A program made the translations under genes and the position numbers. The notes beneath the pieces were generated by a model, which was given only the letters and a program-made list of their open reading frames with translations, made no database searches and was not told where the DNA came from. This document shows positions 39,149 to 47,346 of a stretch of DNA of 64,000 bases, piece by piece (position 1 is the first letter of the stretch; each line of letters opens with the position of its first letter). This stretch comes from Kangiella sp. TOML190 (GTDB lineage Bacteria > Pseudomonadota > Gammaproteobacteria > Enterobacterales > Kangiellaceae). The DNA is taken from the NCBI RefSeq assembly GCF_023706045.1, contig NZ_BQYL01000001.1, positions 124,001-188,000 of the forward strand, written 5' to 3'.

Positions 39149-39176
39149 TTTGAGAGCCTGTTTTTCAATGGGTTCC
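39149..39176 (-). promoter_or_regulatory. sigma-E-like promoter of mucD
   Basis: On the minus strand GGAACCC (39170-39176) and TCAAA (39149-39153) are separated by 16 bp, close to the sigma-E/AlgU consensus GGAACTT-N16-TCTGA/TCAAA. It begins about 50 bases before the mucD start. Two -35 bases deviate, so it would be weaker than the rpoE copy. Confidence 0.55.
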
Positions 39177-39195
39177 CATTAGATAACCGATTATT

Positions 39196-39669
39196 CTAAG
39201 AAGATGTTTCGATCTGTTTCACGGCTATCGGTCTCTTGACAATTCTTAACAAAACTGGCTCTAAACGTTTGTTTTTGCTGTTTTTTTGTCCAATCAGCCT
39301 AACTCCATAAAAGCCTAACAAGAGTCCCATTAGGGCCATTGCAATGACATAGGGTTCGGCTAAAGCTGCAAACAACCAGCGACTTAAAAAAGCCGTTAAC
39401 ATCATGCACGCTAAAGGAAGCAAATAAACCAGAAAAGAACTTTTCACCACCAAATCTTCAGGGATCCCGACTTCAACTTGATCGCCTACTCGGGCTTTAA
39501 GTTGATTGGTCATCGGCGTAATAAAGGATCTTTCGCCAAAAGCCTTGCTGATAATTCCCGTGCCGCAACTGCTATTAACTTGACAACTATTGCACGAAGT
39601 TTTGCCTAAGGTTTGTACCCAAGCGGTCTCACCTTTGATTTCTACAACTTGACCCGTTTCTGTCAGCAT
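39196..39669 (-). CDS. rseC: RseC/MucC family membrane protein
   Basis: RseC proteins are inner-membrane proteins of the sigma-E operon, also linked to SoxR reduction. The 157-residue protein has the cytosolic cysteine cluster Cys26, Cys29 and Cys35 (TSCNSCQVNSSCGTG) and two membrane spans (about 78-97 and 104-122). It lies between rseA and mucD, but a terminator separates it from rseA, and rseB is missing from the interval. Confidence 0.92.
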   Translation of the reverse strand: MLTETGQVVEIKGETAWVQTLGKTSCNSCQVNSSCGTGIISKAFGERSFITPMTNQLKARVGDQVEVGIPEDLVVKSSFLVYLLPLACMMLTAFLSRWLFAALAEPYVIAMALMGLLLGFYGVRLIGQKNSKNKRLEPVLLRIVKRPIAVKQIETSS

Positions 39670-39728
39670 AAAGGTTTCATCACCAGTTAGTGGTTGCCAT
39701 TCGATTTAGCTAGAGGCTAATTTGGGGC

Positions 39729-39759
39729 AAAAAAATACCCATTAATAATAATGGGTATT
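39729..39759 (-). terminator. strong terminator between rseA and rseC
   Basis: A perfect 11-bp stem (AATACCCATTA / TAATGGGTATT) with an ATAA loop lies 45 bases after the rseA stop; on the minus strand it runs into seven T. It should uncouple rseC-mucD from rpoE-rseA transcription. Confidence 0.88.
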
Positions 39760-39803
39760 ATAGGCTTTATTTGCTTAAGAGGGCAGTAATAAGCAAAGCC
39801 GCG

Positions 39804-40484
39804 CTAGTTTTTCGCTTCAGCTTCCTCTTTTTTGCTATCTTTTCCTAATTCGATCTCTTGTTTTTGCATTTCAACTTTATTTGGTTCACTAACCACATCC
39901 TCCACTGGCACGCTGATGGCTAGAGCCTTTTGATTAGAAACGGTACGAATTACTGGTAGGCCTTGGGCGTTACGCGCCTGATTGAACAAGGCCATTTGCT
40001 GTTGGGCTTGTTGATTGGGCTGCTGCGCTTTGACTTGAGTTGCCGCTAGAGTTTGCGGCTGGATAGTTTCCGTCGGCGTAATATTACCGGTACTCATCAA
40101 GGCGACTAAAGCTACAGATGCCGCTATCGCAAAACCACCAACCGTTTTGGCTGTCTTGCGCGGGAAACTGACCACCGTGGTTTCGGCTGCGGTTTCCTCC
40201 AGCGAGCTGTTATCATCAGCTTGATCCGAGGAACTAGGAGCAAACTTAGGCGCAAAGATGGTCGCTTCTTTATCTAGAGCGGCCATCACTTGATCGGCAA
40301 TCGACACTTTTGGACTGATGGCTTCTTCGCGCATCAAACCGCCAATTAATTGATAGCGCTCGAAAGCTTGTTTCGCTTGCATGTCGTCAGTCAGTTGCAA
40401 CCACTCATTATCGGATTGGATATCGCCATCAAGGTATTTACTGGCAATTTCTGCTGAACTGAACTCTGTATCGTTAAATTTCAA
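39804..40484 (-). CDS. rseA: sigma-E anti-sigma factor RseA
   Basis: RseA is the membrane anti-sigma factor that holds RpoE until proteolysis in envelope stress. The N-terminal RseA domain (about 10-85: ASKYLDGDIQSDNEWLQLTDD...YQLIGGLMREE) is recognisable, the membrane span is about 114-131 (VGGFAIAASVALVALMS), and the periplasmic tail is Gln-rich and ends in a Lys/Glu-rich stretch. The start is a TTG at 40484 with AGAGG eight bases upstream. It lies 225 bases from rpoE, unusually far, with its own sigma-E-like promoter. Confidence 0.88.
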   Translation of the reverse strand: MKFNDTEFSSAEIASKYLDGDIQSDNEWLQLTDDMQAKQAFERYQLIGGLMREEAISPKVSIADQVMAALDKEATIFAPKFAPSSSDQADDNSSLEETAAETTVVSFPRKTAKTVGGFAIAASVALVALMSTGNITPTETIQPQTLAATQVKAQQPNQQAQQQMALFNQARNAQGLPVIRTVSNQKALAISVPVEDVVSEPNKVEMQKQEIELGKDSKKEEAEAKN

Positions 40485-40583
40485 CCGCTAGACCTCTATT
40501 TTTTTAATATCTCCATTAAAAACAAAAAGTTATTAATGGAAAACGGTACTACTAGTGTTACTAAAGTGTATTTTTGTTAATCA

Positions 40584-40610
40584 ATTGACTTATGCTTTGG
40601 TAAAAAGTTC
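40584..40610 (-). promoter_or_regulatory. sigma-E-like promoter in front of rseA
   Basis: On the minus strand GAACTT (40605-40610) and TCAAT (40584-40588) lie 16 bp apart, giving a transcript start about 95 bases before the rseA TTG. The match to GAACTT-N16-TCNRA is good, though the leading G of GGAACTT is missing. Confidence 0.55.
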
Positions 40611-40709
40611 ACAAAAAATGTAAATAATCGTGTCAATTTGCTAAAAACAGCACTTTTTACCTTAATAAACTTTCGATTAACCCTTTACTCCCCGCCTAAA
40701 CTAAATAAC

Positions 40710-41351
40710 TTATGAACGCCAACCCTGCTCTAACAAAGGAGCAATCTTCTGATCGATGGCATCACGTGCCCGAAAAATTCGTGAGCGAACCGTGCCTACC
40801 GGACAGTCCATCACCTCAGAAATTTCCTCGTAACTCATGCCTTCCATCTCACGCAAACTAATTGCAGTTTTTAGATCTTCTGGCAGTTCATCAATGGTTG
40901 AAAAAATCAATTCTCGGATTTCATCGCGGAACATTAAACGCTCCGGACTGCCAGTATCGCGTAGCGCATCGCCACCGTCGTACTGCTCAGCTTCGATCGC
41001 ATCGATATCGGAGCCGGGTGGCCGACGGCCCTTGGAAACTAGGTGGTTTTTGGCGGTATTGATGGCGATCCGATAGAGCCAAGTATAAAAAGCACTATCG
41101 CCTCGGAAGCCAGGCAAGGCGCGATAGGCTTTAATAAAGGCTTCTTGCGACACGTCCATCACCTCGTCAGCATCTTTCACGAAGCGCGAGATAAGATTCA
41201 TGATCTTGTGCTGATATTTTCGTACCAACAGATCAAAGGCCGACTTGTCACCTGCCTGAACCCGCGCGACTAGGCTCTGATCTTGGTTGGGCTCAGGTTT
41301 AGCACCCAGATTTAATTTGGTGTTGTCACTTTTAATGGCTTTTGCCTTCAT
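40710..41351 (-). CDS. rpoE: RNA polymerase sigma-E factor (RpoE/AlgU)
   Basis: This ECF sigma factor directs the envelope-stress regulon. Region 2 is in LVRKYQHKIMNLISRFVKDADEVMDVSQEAFIKAYRALPGFRGDSAFYTWLYRIAINTAKN (named in part: FIKAYRALPGFRGDSAFYTW) and region 4 in MEGMSYEEISEVMDCPVGTVRSRIFRARDAI. The 213-residue length includes about 20 extra N-terminal residues. Upstream is a near-consensus sigma-E promoter, so autoregulation is likely. It diverges from nadB, the standard gammaproteobacterial arrangement. Confidence 0.96.
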   Translation of the reverse strand: MKAKAIKSDNTKLNLGAKPEPNQDQSLVARVQAGDKSAFDLLVRKYQHKIMNLISRFVKDADEVMDVSQEAFIKAYRALPGFRGDSAFYTWLYRIAINTAKNHLVSKGRRPPGSDIDAIEAEQYDGGDALRDTGSPERLMFRDEIRELIFSTIDELPEDLKTAISLREMEGMSYEEISEVMDCPVGTVRSRIFRARDAIDQKIAPLLEQGWRS

Positions 41352-41515
41352 AGTTACTATTCTTATGTTAATTTTAAACGCTTATTCGGATAAAGCAAAA
41401 CTACGCCGACAAAACTTGAGCATTGTTGGTCTGAATCAATAGGCGTCATGCACTGCTTGTGATACATTTGCTGGTAAACTGTGAACCATTGCTATTTTTT
41501 TATTATCCGTTATTA

Positions 41516-41543
41516 ATGACCCAATGGTGGGATAAAAAGTTCC
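41516..41543 (-). promoter_or_regulatory. autoregulatory sigma-E promoter of rpoE
   Basis: On the minus strand GGAACTT (41537-41543) is followed after 16 bp by GTCAT (41516-41520), close to the GGAACTT-N16-GTCNAA consensus. Transcription would start about 155 bases before the rpoE ATG. Confidence 0.7.
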
Positions 41544-41595
41544 AAAAAAAATACTCTATGATCAATCACCTACTCTTTTCGCAAGCAATTCTTTC

Positions 41596-43185
41596 ATGAG
41601 CGCTATAGAGCATCACACTGACGTTTTAGTGATTGGAAGCGGCGCAGCGGGTTTATCGGCAGCACTACGCTTAGCCCATCTTGGCAACATCACAGTGCTT
41701 TCCAAAGCCGAAGTCACCGAAGGCTCAACCTTCTATGCCCAAGGGGGTATTGCCGCGGTATTGCATGAAAATGATAGTGTCGACTCGCATGTGGAAGACA
41801 CCCTGATTGCCGGTGGCGGGCTCTGTAAGGAAGCGGCGGTACGTTTTACCGTGGAACATTCCACCGAAGCAATCCATTGGCTGATTGATCGGGGGGTGGC
41901 TTTTAGTAAGCAAGATCAAGAATACCACCTAACCCGCGAAGGCGGTCACAGCCAAAGGCGCATTATCCATTCGGACGATGCCACAGGTAAAGCTGTCTCC
42001 ACCACCCTAGTCGCTGCGGTTCGTGCCGAAGCCAACATCACCTTGTTGGAACATTACATAGCGCTCGATTTAATTACCGAGCACAAACTGGGAAACAAGC
42101 ATCAAGCCAATCGTTGCCTTGGTGCCTATGTTTTTAACTTGACTCATGATCGGGTCGAAACCATCAGCGCGCGCTTTGTTATTCTGGCTACTGGCGGCGC
42201 TAGCAAAGTCTACCTTTATACCTCCAATCCTGACGTTGCCAGTGGCGATGGAATTGCCATGGCTTGGCGCGCTGGCTGCTCTGTTGCCAACTTAGAATTC
42301 AACCAATTCCACCCCACTTGTCTTTATCATCCAGCAGCCCGCAGTTTTTTAATCACTGAAGCTTTACGTGGCGAAGGCGCAGTATTACGCCGTCCGAATG
42401 GCGAACGCTTTATGCATGAATACGATAAACGCGGCGAATTGGCACCGCGGGATATAGTGGCGCAAACCATTGACCATGAAATCAAAAAGCTTGGCGTGGA
42501 TTGTGTTTATCTCGACATCAGTCATAAAGACCCCGATTTCATCAAACAGCACTTCCCCACCATCTACGCCAAACTCATGGAGTTTGGGATCGACATGACT
42601 ACCGATGCAATCCCTGTCGTACCAGCCGCACACTATACCTGCGGCGGCGTGATGGTCGATCTTAATAGCCAAACCGATCTGGCAGGACTCTACGCAATTG
42701 GCGAAGTGGCTTATACCGGTTTGCATGGGGCTAATCGTATGGCCAGTAACTCGCTATTGGAATGCTTGGTTTTTGCCCAATCGGCAGCAGAAAATATCGA
42801 GCAGCAGTGGTCGCAAGTAACTTTAAATAGCCAGATACCTCATTGGGACGATAGCCAAGTGACCGACTCAGATGAGGAAGTGGTACTGAACCACAATTGG
42901 CATGAACTGCGACAATTGATGTGGAATTATGTGGGTATCGTACGCAGCGATAAGCGCTTGCAACGGGCCTTAAGTCGGATCGAATTGTTAAAGCAAGAGA
43001 TCCACGATTATTATGCCAACTTTAAAGTCTCCAACGATTTAATCGAACTGCGTAATCTGGTCATAGTGGCGGAGTTGATTGTGCGCTGCGCCTTGCAACG
43101 CAAAGAAAGTCGCGGTCTTCACTTTACCCTCGATTATCCCGATAAGTTAGAAAACGCTGTAGAAACTAAGCTAAATCCTTATTAA
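41596..43185 (+). CDS. nadB: L-aspartate oxidase
   Basis: NadB oxidises L-aspartate to iminoaspartate for NAD synthesis, using FAD. The dinucleotide motif [16 protein letters not shown] lies at about 12-27, followed by [26 protein letters not shown] and a C-terminal helical domain with RDKRLQRAL-like sequence ([15 protein letters not shown]). The second FAD-binding segment is [29 protein letters not shown]. Length 529 is close to E. coli (540). It diverges from rpoE over a 244-base intergenic region. Confidence 0.98.
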   Translation: MSAIEHHTDVLVIGSGAAGLSAALRLAHLGNITVLSKAEVTEGSTFYAQGGIAAVLHENDSVDSHVEDTLIAGGGLCKEAAVRFTVEHSTEAIHWLIDRGVAFSKQDQEYHLTREGGHSQRRIIHSDDATGKAVSTTLVAAVRAEANITLLEHYIALDLITEHKLGNKHQANRCLGAYVFNLTHDRVETISARFVILATGGASKVYLYTSNPDVASGDGIAMAWRAGCSVANLEFNQFHPTCLYHPAARSFLITEALRGEGAVLRRPNGERFMHEYDKRGELAPRDIVAQTIDHEIKKLGVDCVYLDISHKDPDFIKQHFPTIYAKLMEFGIDMTTDAIPVVPAAHYTCGGVMVDLNSQTDLAGLYAIGEVAYTGLHGANRMASNSLLECLVFAQSAAENIEQQWSQVTLNSQIPHWDDSQVTDSDEEVVLNHNWHELRQLMWNYVGIVRSDKRLQRALSRIELLKQEIHDYYANFKVSNDLIELRNLVIVAELIVRCALQRKESRGLHFTLDYPDKLENAVETKLNPY

Positions 43186-43205
43186 ACTTTTGCGTCCAAA
43201 TCGCG

Positions 43206-43649
43206 TTAACTTATAAAACCTAGGGTTCGCGACAAATCCCGGTAATCCTTATCAGCAAAACAATCTCGCGGCAGCCACAGGCTGGATCTTTTAAACCGTT
43301 TTGTGGAATGGGGTGACTTATGTCGGTAGTGCAACAAGACCCAGTGTTTAAAGCGTCTTGTGTTGGCTAATAGTTCGATCATGACTTTATGTCCTTGGGC
43401 ATCCAACAAGAACCATTCGCTGCCATTAAAGCTCAGTCCTTTAAGTGATTTAAAGCTGCGTTTTAGCCACCACCAATGGACATAACCCAGCGCCAACACG
43501 CCACTGCTGATCGCGATGAGCATACAGCTATTTACCTCAACTATTGATAAAACCCTCAATACCAGTGGAACACAGGCAATTAATAACCAACAGACGAGTA
43601 TCCAGCGCAAACTCTGCTTAGGGATTTTGAAATGAAGGTAGAGTTGCAA
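43206..43649 (-). CDS. ygfX: YgfX family membrane protein
   Basis: YgfX (CptA) is the partner encoded next to SdhE; in E. coli it has been described as a toxin-like protein affecting FtsZ/MreB. The 147-residue protein has two closely spaced membrane spans (about 15-33 and 40-58) and a C-terminal LPRDCFADKDYRDLSRTLG that is typical of the family. The start is a TTG with GGAAG four bases upstream. It follows sdhE by 30 bases. Confidence 0.85.
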   Translation of the reverse strand: MQLYLHFKIPKQSLRWILVCWLLIACVPLVLRVLSIVEVNSCMLIAISSGVLALGYVHWWWLKRSFKSLKGLSFNGSEWFLLDAQGHKVMIELLANTRRFKHWVLLHYRHKSPHSTKRFKRSSLWLPRDCFADKDYRDLSRTLGFIS

Positions 43650-43679
43650 TCGGCTTCCTTGCTGCTGCCTAAATAAAAA

Positions 43680-43943
43680 CTAATTCACTCTCTGCTCGAT
43701 AAACTGACGAATTTTAGCGGTCAGCTCTGAAAATTCAGATTTTGCCGTTTCAAACCCCATCAACCAAGCGTAAAGATCCGGGTCGTCCTGTTGCAGATAG
43801 TCAGAAAACAACTTGATCTCGCTTGCCGACATAGCGGCATAATGCTGCTCTAGGTAAGGCGTTAGAATCACATCCAACTCTAACATGCCGCGACGACTGG
43901 CCCATAATAAGGCTTTATAATTATCTTGAGACTCTTTAGTCAT
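43680..43943 (-). CDS. sdhE: FAD assembly factor SdhE
   Basis: SdhE helps attach FAD covalently to the succinate dehydrogenase flavoprotein. The 87-residue protein has the signature RRGMLELD (RGxxE) near residue 17 and the acidic LQQDDPDLYAWLMG segment. It is followed by ygfX and diverges from ygfZ, the usual neighbourhood. Confidence 0.95.
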   Translation of the reverse strand: MTKESQDNYKALLWASRRGMLELDVILTPYLEQHYAAMSASEIKLFSDYLQQDDPDLYAWLMGFETAKSEFSELTAKIRQFIEQRVN

Positions 43944-44114
43944 GGTTGGTCATCATTCTGTTGATCATAGTTTTTGGCGCTAACGCTTGGTGTTAGCCTT
44001 GGCTTTAAAAAATAAAATTGACCCCAATATTTCGAACTATTATAACCGCTTAACTATCAAAGCACTAAAATTATCAGTAAAATCCTGTTAGTTGCTTTAA
44101 GCCAAACTCCATTA

Positions 44115-44996
44115 ATGCCAAGAGTCCACAACAAAACAGCCATGAATAACACTACTGCCTATTATCAAACCATTGAGGACTATGGTCTGCTGAGGATCGC
44201 AGGAACCGATGCCAAGAAATTCTTGCAAGGCCAAATCACCGCCGACATGGAACTGGTTACCGAGCAGCAAGCGCAATTAGGCGGCTATTGTAATGTGCAA
44301 GGCAGGCTACACGCGATTTTTTATGTGCTCAAAATACAAGACGATTATTGGTTACTGATGCCGCAAAACGTAATCGAGCACTGCCAAGCGACCTTGTCTA
44401 AATATGCGGTATTTTTTCAGGTCAACATAGATCAGGACCAGTCTCTTGCTCTTGTGGCTAGTCAACAGCCAGCTACCAATCGCCAGCATTTGAGTGTCGA
44501 TCCTGACTCAAAGACTTTAACTATCGGTAAGCTTAACCTGCATTTGCTCGAGCCTGCCGATAAACAAGAGCTTCTTAATCAGCTTAAAGACTCCACGGAA
44601 ATCGCTGAGCAACAACAGCACCTGCTGAACTTTGCGCAGATCCAACTCGCGATCCCAATGGTTTTTGCTGAAACTATCGAAAAACTGTTACCCCACTCCA
44701 TTGGCTTACCTCAAGCAGGCGGCGTCAACTTTGAAAAAGGCTGCTATACCGGACAAGAAATTGTCGCTCGAATGCATTACCGCGGCAACCTTAAGACTCA
44801 TGCTCACAAACTAAAACTGAACTCCAGCTTGATTGCACCGGTAACCGAGGTCAACAATCAAGCGGATAAAAAGCTTGGTGAGCTTATTTACAGCGCCCAA
44901 GTCGGCAGCCAAATCATAGCGCTAGCCAGCTTGAGCGATAAGGCCTTGGAGCAAGACCTTTATATTGATAACACAGCGGTGACGCTAACCACTTAA
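44115..44996 (+). CDS. ygfZ: folate-binding Fe-S cluster maintenance protein YgfZ
   Basis: YgfZ is a GcvT-like folate-binding protein needed to repair or assemble certain iron-sulfur enzymes. The strictly conserved motif KGCYTGQE is at residues 208-215 with the essential Cys210. The N-terminal half has LRIAGTDAKKFLQGQITADM, also typical. Two ATGs, at 44115 and 44142, are possible starts; neither has a clear ribosome site. Confidence 0.94.
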   Translation: MPRVHNKTAMNNTTAYYQTIEDYGLLRIAGTDAKKFLQGQITADMELVTEQQAQLGGYCNVQGRLHAIFYVLKIQDDYWLLMPQNVIEHCQATLSKYAVFFQVNIDQDQSLALVASQQPATNRQHLSVDPDSKTLTIGKLNLHLLEPADKQELLNQLKDSTEIAEQQQHLLNFAQIQLAIPMVFAETIEKLLPHSIGLPQAGGVNFEKGCYTGQEIVARMHYRGNLKTHAHKLKLNSSLIAPVTEVNNQADKKLGELIYSAQVGSQIIALASLSDKALEQDLYIDNTAVTLTT

Positions 44997-45038
44997 TCGT
45001 TGGTGCGCTCCTATATTGCTAAGATGAGGCTAGCTTTG

Positions 45039-45680
45039 TTAGTCTTTTTCTAGAGCGTAACGTGCCGCATCCAACAATAACTCGGGTTTAATACGAACCT
45101 TGTAATTGGGGTTGATGTATTCAAATTGGATAACACCTTGGGTATCTAAAACAAAAGCTGCTGGCACCGGCAAAATGCTTCGCTCATCTCCAGCTAAAGT
45201 TTGGGTTTTCCCACCAATGGCTTTCACCTTATTGCTGTAGGTCTTAGGAATATAAAATGCTAAACCAAACTGGCGAGTCGCTTGTAAATTAAAATCCGAA
45301 ATCAATTGATACTTAAGTTTGCGTTCACTAATCGATTTTTTTAATGCATCTGGCGTATCAGGGCTAATCGCCACCAACTGATAGCCTAACTCAATCAAGT
45401 CTTTTTCAATCTCTTGTAACTGACTTAATTGAGCATTACAAAAAGGACACCAACCACCGCGATAAAATAATATTACTGTTGGTTTTTTTGCTGCCAACTG
45501 GCGTAAATTGACTGGGCTACCCGCTGCATCAAACAGGGTAACCTCGGGAATGGTTTCTCCAATTAATAGTGGACGAATATCCGTTGGCATCTCCGCAATA
45601 AAGTCTTTTTGTTCGGCGCTTGCAACAAACGACGCCAACCCGATCATTAGAGCAATGATTAAATAGCTAATGGTTTTCAT
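45039..45680 (-). CDS. exported peroxiredoxin-like protein (AhpC/TSA family)
   Basis: The 213-residue protein has a signal peptide (about 1-22, ending VASA) and a thioredoxin-fold domain with FYRGGWCPFCNAQLSQL, holding Cys78 and Cys81 in a CxxC. The fold resembles BCP/PrxQ-type peroxiredoxins, but CPFC is also thioredoxin-like, so it may reduce peroxides or act as a thiol-disulfide enzyme in the periplasm. The ATG at 45680 is preceded by AGAAGG; an upstream in-frame TTG gives six more residues and a worse signal peptide. Confidence 0.85.
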   Translation of the reverse strand: MKTISYLIIALMIGLASFVASAEQKDFIAEMPTDIRPLLIGETIPEVTLFDAAGSPVNLRQLAAKKPTVILFYRGGWCPFCNAQLSQLQEIEKDLIELGYQLVAISPDTPDALKKSISERKLKYQLISDFNLQATRQFGLAFYIPKTYSNKVKAIGGKTQTLAGDERSILPVPAAFVLDTQGVIQFEYINPNYKVRIKPELLLDAARYALEKD

Positions 45681-45904
45681 GGTAATAACCCTTCTCAAGT
45701 TGTTTTAATAGCTTAAACCAGTCTTGTTTAGATAGCTATCGACTGAGATCGTTACAGACAATTGACGAAAATTTTGGCTTGTGAAGTTCTGAATGTTTTT
45801 AATTTGAGCGAAAAACGAAATCGGAATAATTAACAAGCGGCTTTCAGCTGAATCAGAATTTGGGTTAACCACAGGGTGTAACATGTTACTAAGAATAACA
45901 GCGT

Positions 45905-46204
45905 TTAATAGATCTCGATGTCATCAATGAATAACCAAATAACTAGCAAGCTCAATAGCATCATCGCCGCCAAGGCGCTAAAAAGCATCATGCCACTACT
46001 GCTAAAAGCGCCAAGCAAAGCTTGATACCAATCAAACCGACTAGCGCTACCGACAGCATAGACCGCGGCCATCGCTCCAAGACAAGCAAAGCCACCTAAG
46101 ATCCAGATACGTCTTTGCAAACGCTTTTCAACTCGAGCCATTAGCGCCTGCACGAAAGCATCGGGAATTAATTTTTGATGATATTGTAATAACTGCTCTA
46201 ACAT
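45905..46204 (-). CDS. two-span membrane protein, possible anti-sigma factor
   Basis: This 99-residue protein has a short cytosolic N-terminus (LLQYHQKLIPDAFVQALMARVEKRLQRR) and two membrane spans (about 33-52 and 68-92), with no recognised domain. It follows the ECF sigma gene by 24 bases on the same strand, the position of a cognate anti-sigma factor. That role is inferred from position and topology only. Confidence 0.65.
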   Translation of the reverse strand: MLEQLLQYHQKLIPDAFVQALMARVEKRLQRRIWILGGFACLGAMAAVYAVGSASRFDWYQALLGAFSSSGMMLFSALAAMMLLSLLVIWLFIDDIEIY

Positions 46205-46228
46205 AAAATCACCTTATCAAATTACTCT

Positions 46229-46771
46229 TCAAGCCACCAATTGGCTTCTATCGAGTAATTTATGAAGTTTTACTTTAGCACGTTGAATGTGCGATTTAAC
46301 AGTCCCCAACGGTATTTGGGTTACTGCCACAATCTCGGAATGGCTCATGGCCGCTGACATAAATAAAGTCATCACCACCCTTTCATCCGCAGATAAAACC
46401 TGCATTAATTTTTCAGCTAATAGATCCGCTTCAATTTCACTCTGCGGATTATTAACCAGTATCGCCTGATTTTCGTCAAGCTGCAGCAGCGGATGCTTTT
46501 GTATATGTCGCAAAAATAAGCGATACGCGATGGTATGAAGCCAAGATTTAAAACTGCCGGTAGCTTTAAAAGTATGTAACTTTTGATAGGCCATTAGAAA
46601 TGTCTCTTGTGCTAAATCATCCGCCTGCGCCTGATCGCCAGCGGTGAGCCGCCTTAGAAACTGCCGGATCATTGATTGATAACGCACCACTAACTGACTA
46701 AATGGCGCCTGCTCATCACCGCTGATGGCCAAAGCCACCAGCTCAAGATCCGTTTTGGATGCTAAATTCAT
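46229..46771 (-). CDS. ECF-type RNA polymerase sigma factor
   Basis: The 180-residue protein has sigma region 2 (FSQLVVRYQSMIRQFLRRL...DDLAQETFLMAYQKLHTF, SFKSWLHTIAYRLFLRH) and region 4 (SAAMSHSEIVAVTQIPLGTVKSHIQRAKVKL). It is clearly distinct from RpoE in the same window. I use the ATG at 46771; a TTG two codons upstream is also open. It lies between a DUF6249 gene and a small membrane protein gene, a compact three-gene cassette. The target promoters are unknown. Confidence 0.9.
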   Translation of the reverse strand: MNLASKTDLELVALAISGDEQAPFSQLVVRYQSMIRQFLRRLTAGDQAQADDLAQETFLMAYQKLHTFKATGSFKSWLHTIAYRLFLRHIQKHPLLQLDENQAILVNNPQSEIEADLLAEKLMQVLSADERVVMTLFMSAAMSHSEIVAVTQIPLGTVKSHIQRAKVKLHKLLDRSQLVA

Positions 46772-46780
46772 TCCCAATGG

Positions 46781-47152
46781 TTAGTCGTTGTAACGATTAA
46801 GTTTCCACACCAACAAGAAACCAGCGCCAATAAATAAAGGCAATAAGGAAATAATTCTAAAAAATTCTTTTGGCTCTGGAGAGCTAAACATAAAGCTCGC
46901 CACAACTCCAGCAACACCTAATGCTGATAAAATAATACCTCGGCGTAGATCTTTAATTCGCGGAGGTTGAACCGCTTTGCTATGGCTAAGCTTCTCCAGC
47001 AGTTCTGGCGTTAAGTTGGAGCCATTTTCTACCGCTTTTTGCACCGTTTTCATGGTGGCGAGCTTGTTTTTGTGGCCATAATAAAAAAAGCTGATGATAA
47101 CCGCCGCCAACGAAATAAACATCACAATTGGAATCCAAAGTTCTTCACCCAT
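46781..47152 (-). CDS. DUF6249 membrane protein of the ECF cassette
   Basis: This 123-residue protein has an N-terminal span (about 6-25), a cytosolic loop with NGSNLTPELLEKLSHSK and RIKDLRRGIILSALGVAGV, and two more spans (about 69-87 and 94-115). The pattern matches the DUF6249 family as I remember it, often beside ECF sigma genes. It starts the cassette (ATG with AGAGG seven bases upstream) and ends only a few bases before the sigma gene. It may be a sensor or regulator; nothing is established. Confidence 0.75.
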   Translation of the reverse strand: MGEELWIPIVMFISLAAVIISFFYYGHKNKLATMKTVQKAVENGSNLTPELLEKLSHSKAVQPPRIKDLRRGIILSALGVAGVVASFMFSSPEPKEFFRIISLLPLFIGAGFLLVWKLNRYND

Positions 47153-47282
47153 AATAAACCTCTTTTTGATCGATAAATAAGAAATAACCTCTAGTTGCTT
47201 ATATGAGCATGGCTACCCTCTATTTGGATGCAATTATTTTTAGTATTCACCAAAAACTGCTAATTACCATTAGTATCGACTA

Positions 47283-47320
47283 GAAAACAAAAAGAGCCGC
47301 TTGGCGGCTCTTTTGTTTTC
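47283..47320. terminator. bidirectional terminator after the DUF885 gene
   Basis: GAGCCGC-TTG-GCGGCTC is flanked by AAAACAAAAA and TTTTGTTTTC, forming an almost perfect 17-bp palindromic stem. It lies just beyond the DUF885 stop and insulates the ECF cassette. Confidence 0.9.
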
Positions 47321-47346
47321 TAGGTATTGCAACTTTCCATAAACCG

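Noticed and set aside
39670-39803. A remnant of rseB between rseA and rseC
   Set aside because: The interval is too short and is occupied by a terminator; no frame resembles RseB.
45750-47290. A shared AGTCGATA word upstream of the peroxiredoxin gene and of the ECF cassette as an ECF promoter
   Set aside because: Eight bases in two AT-rich regions is within chance, and no matching -35 was found at a consistent distance.
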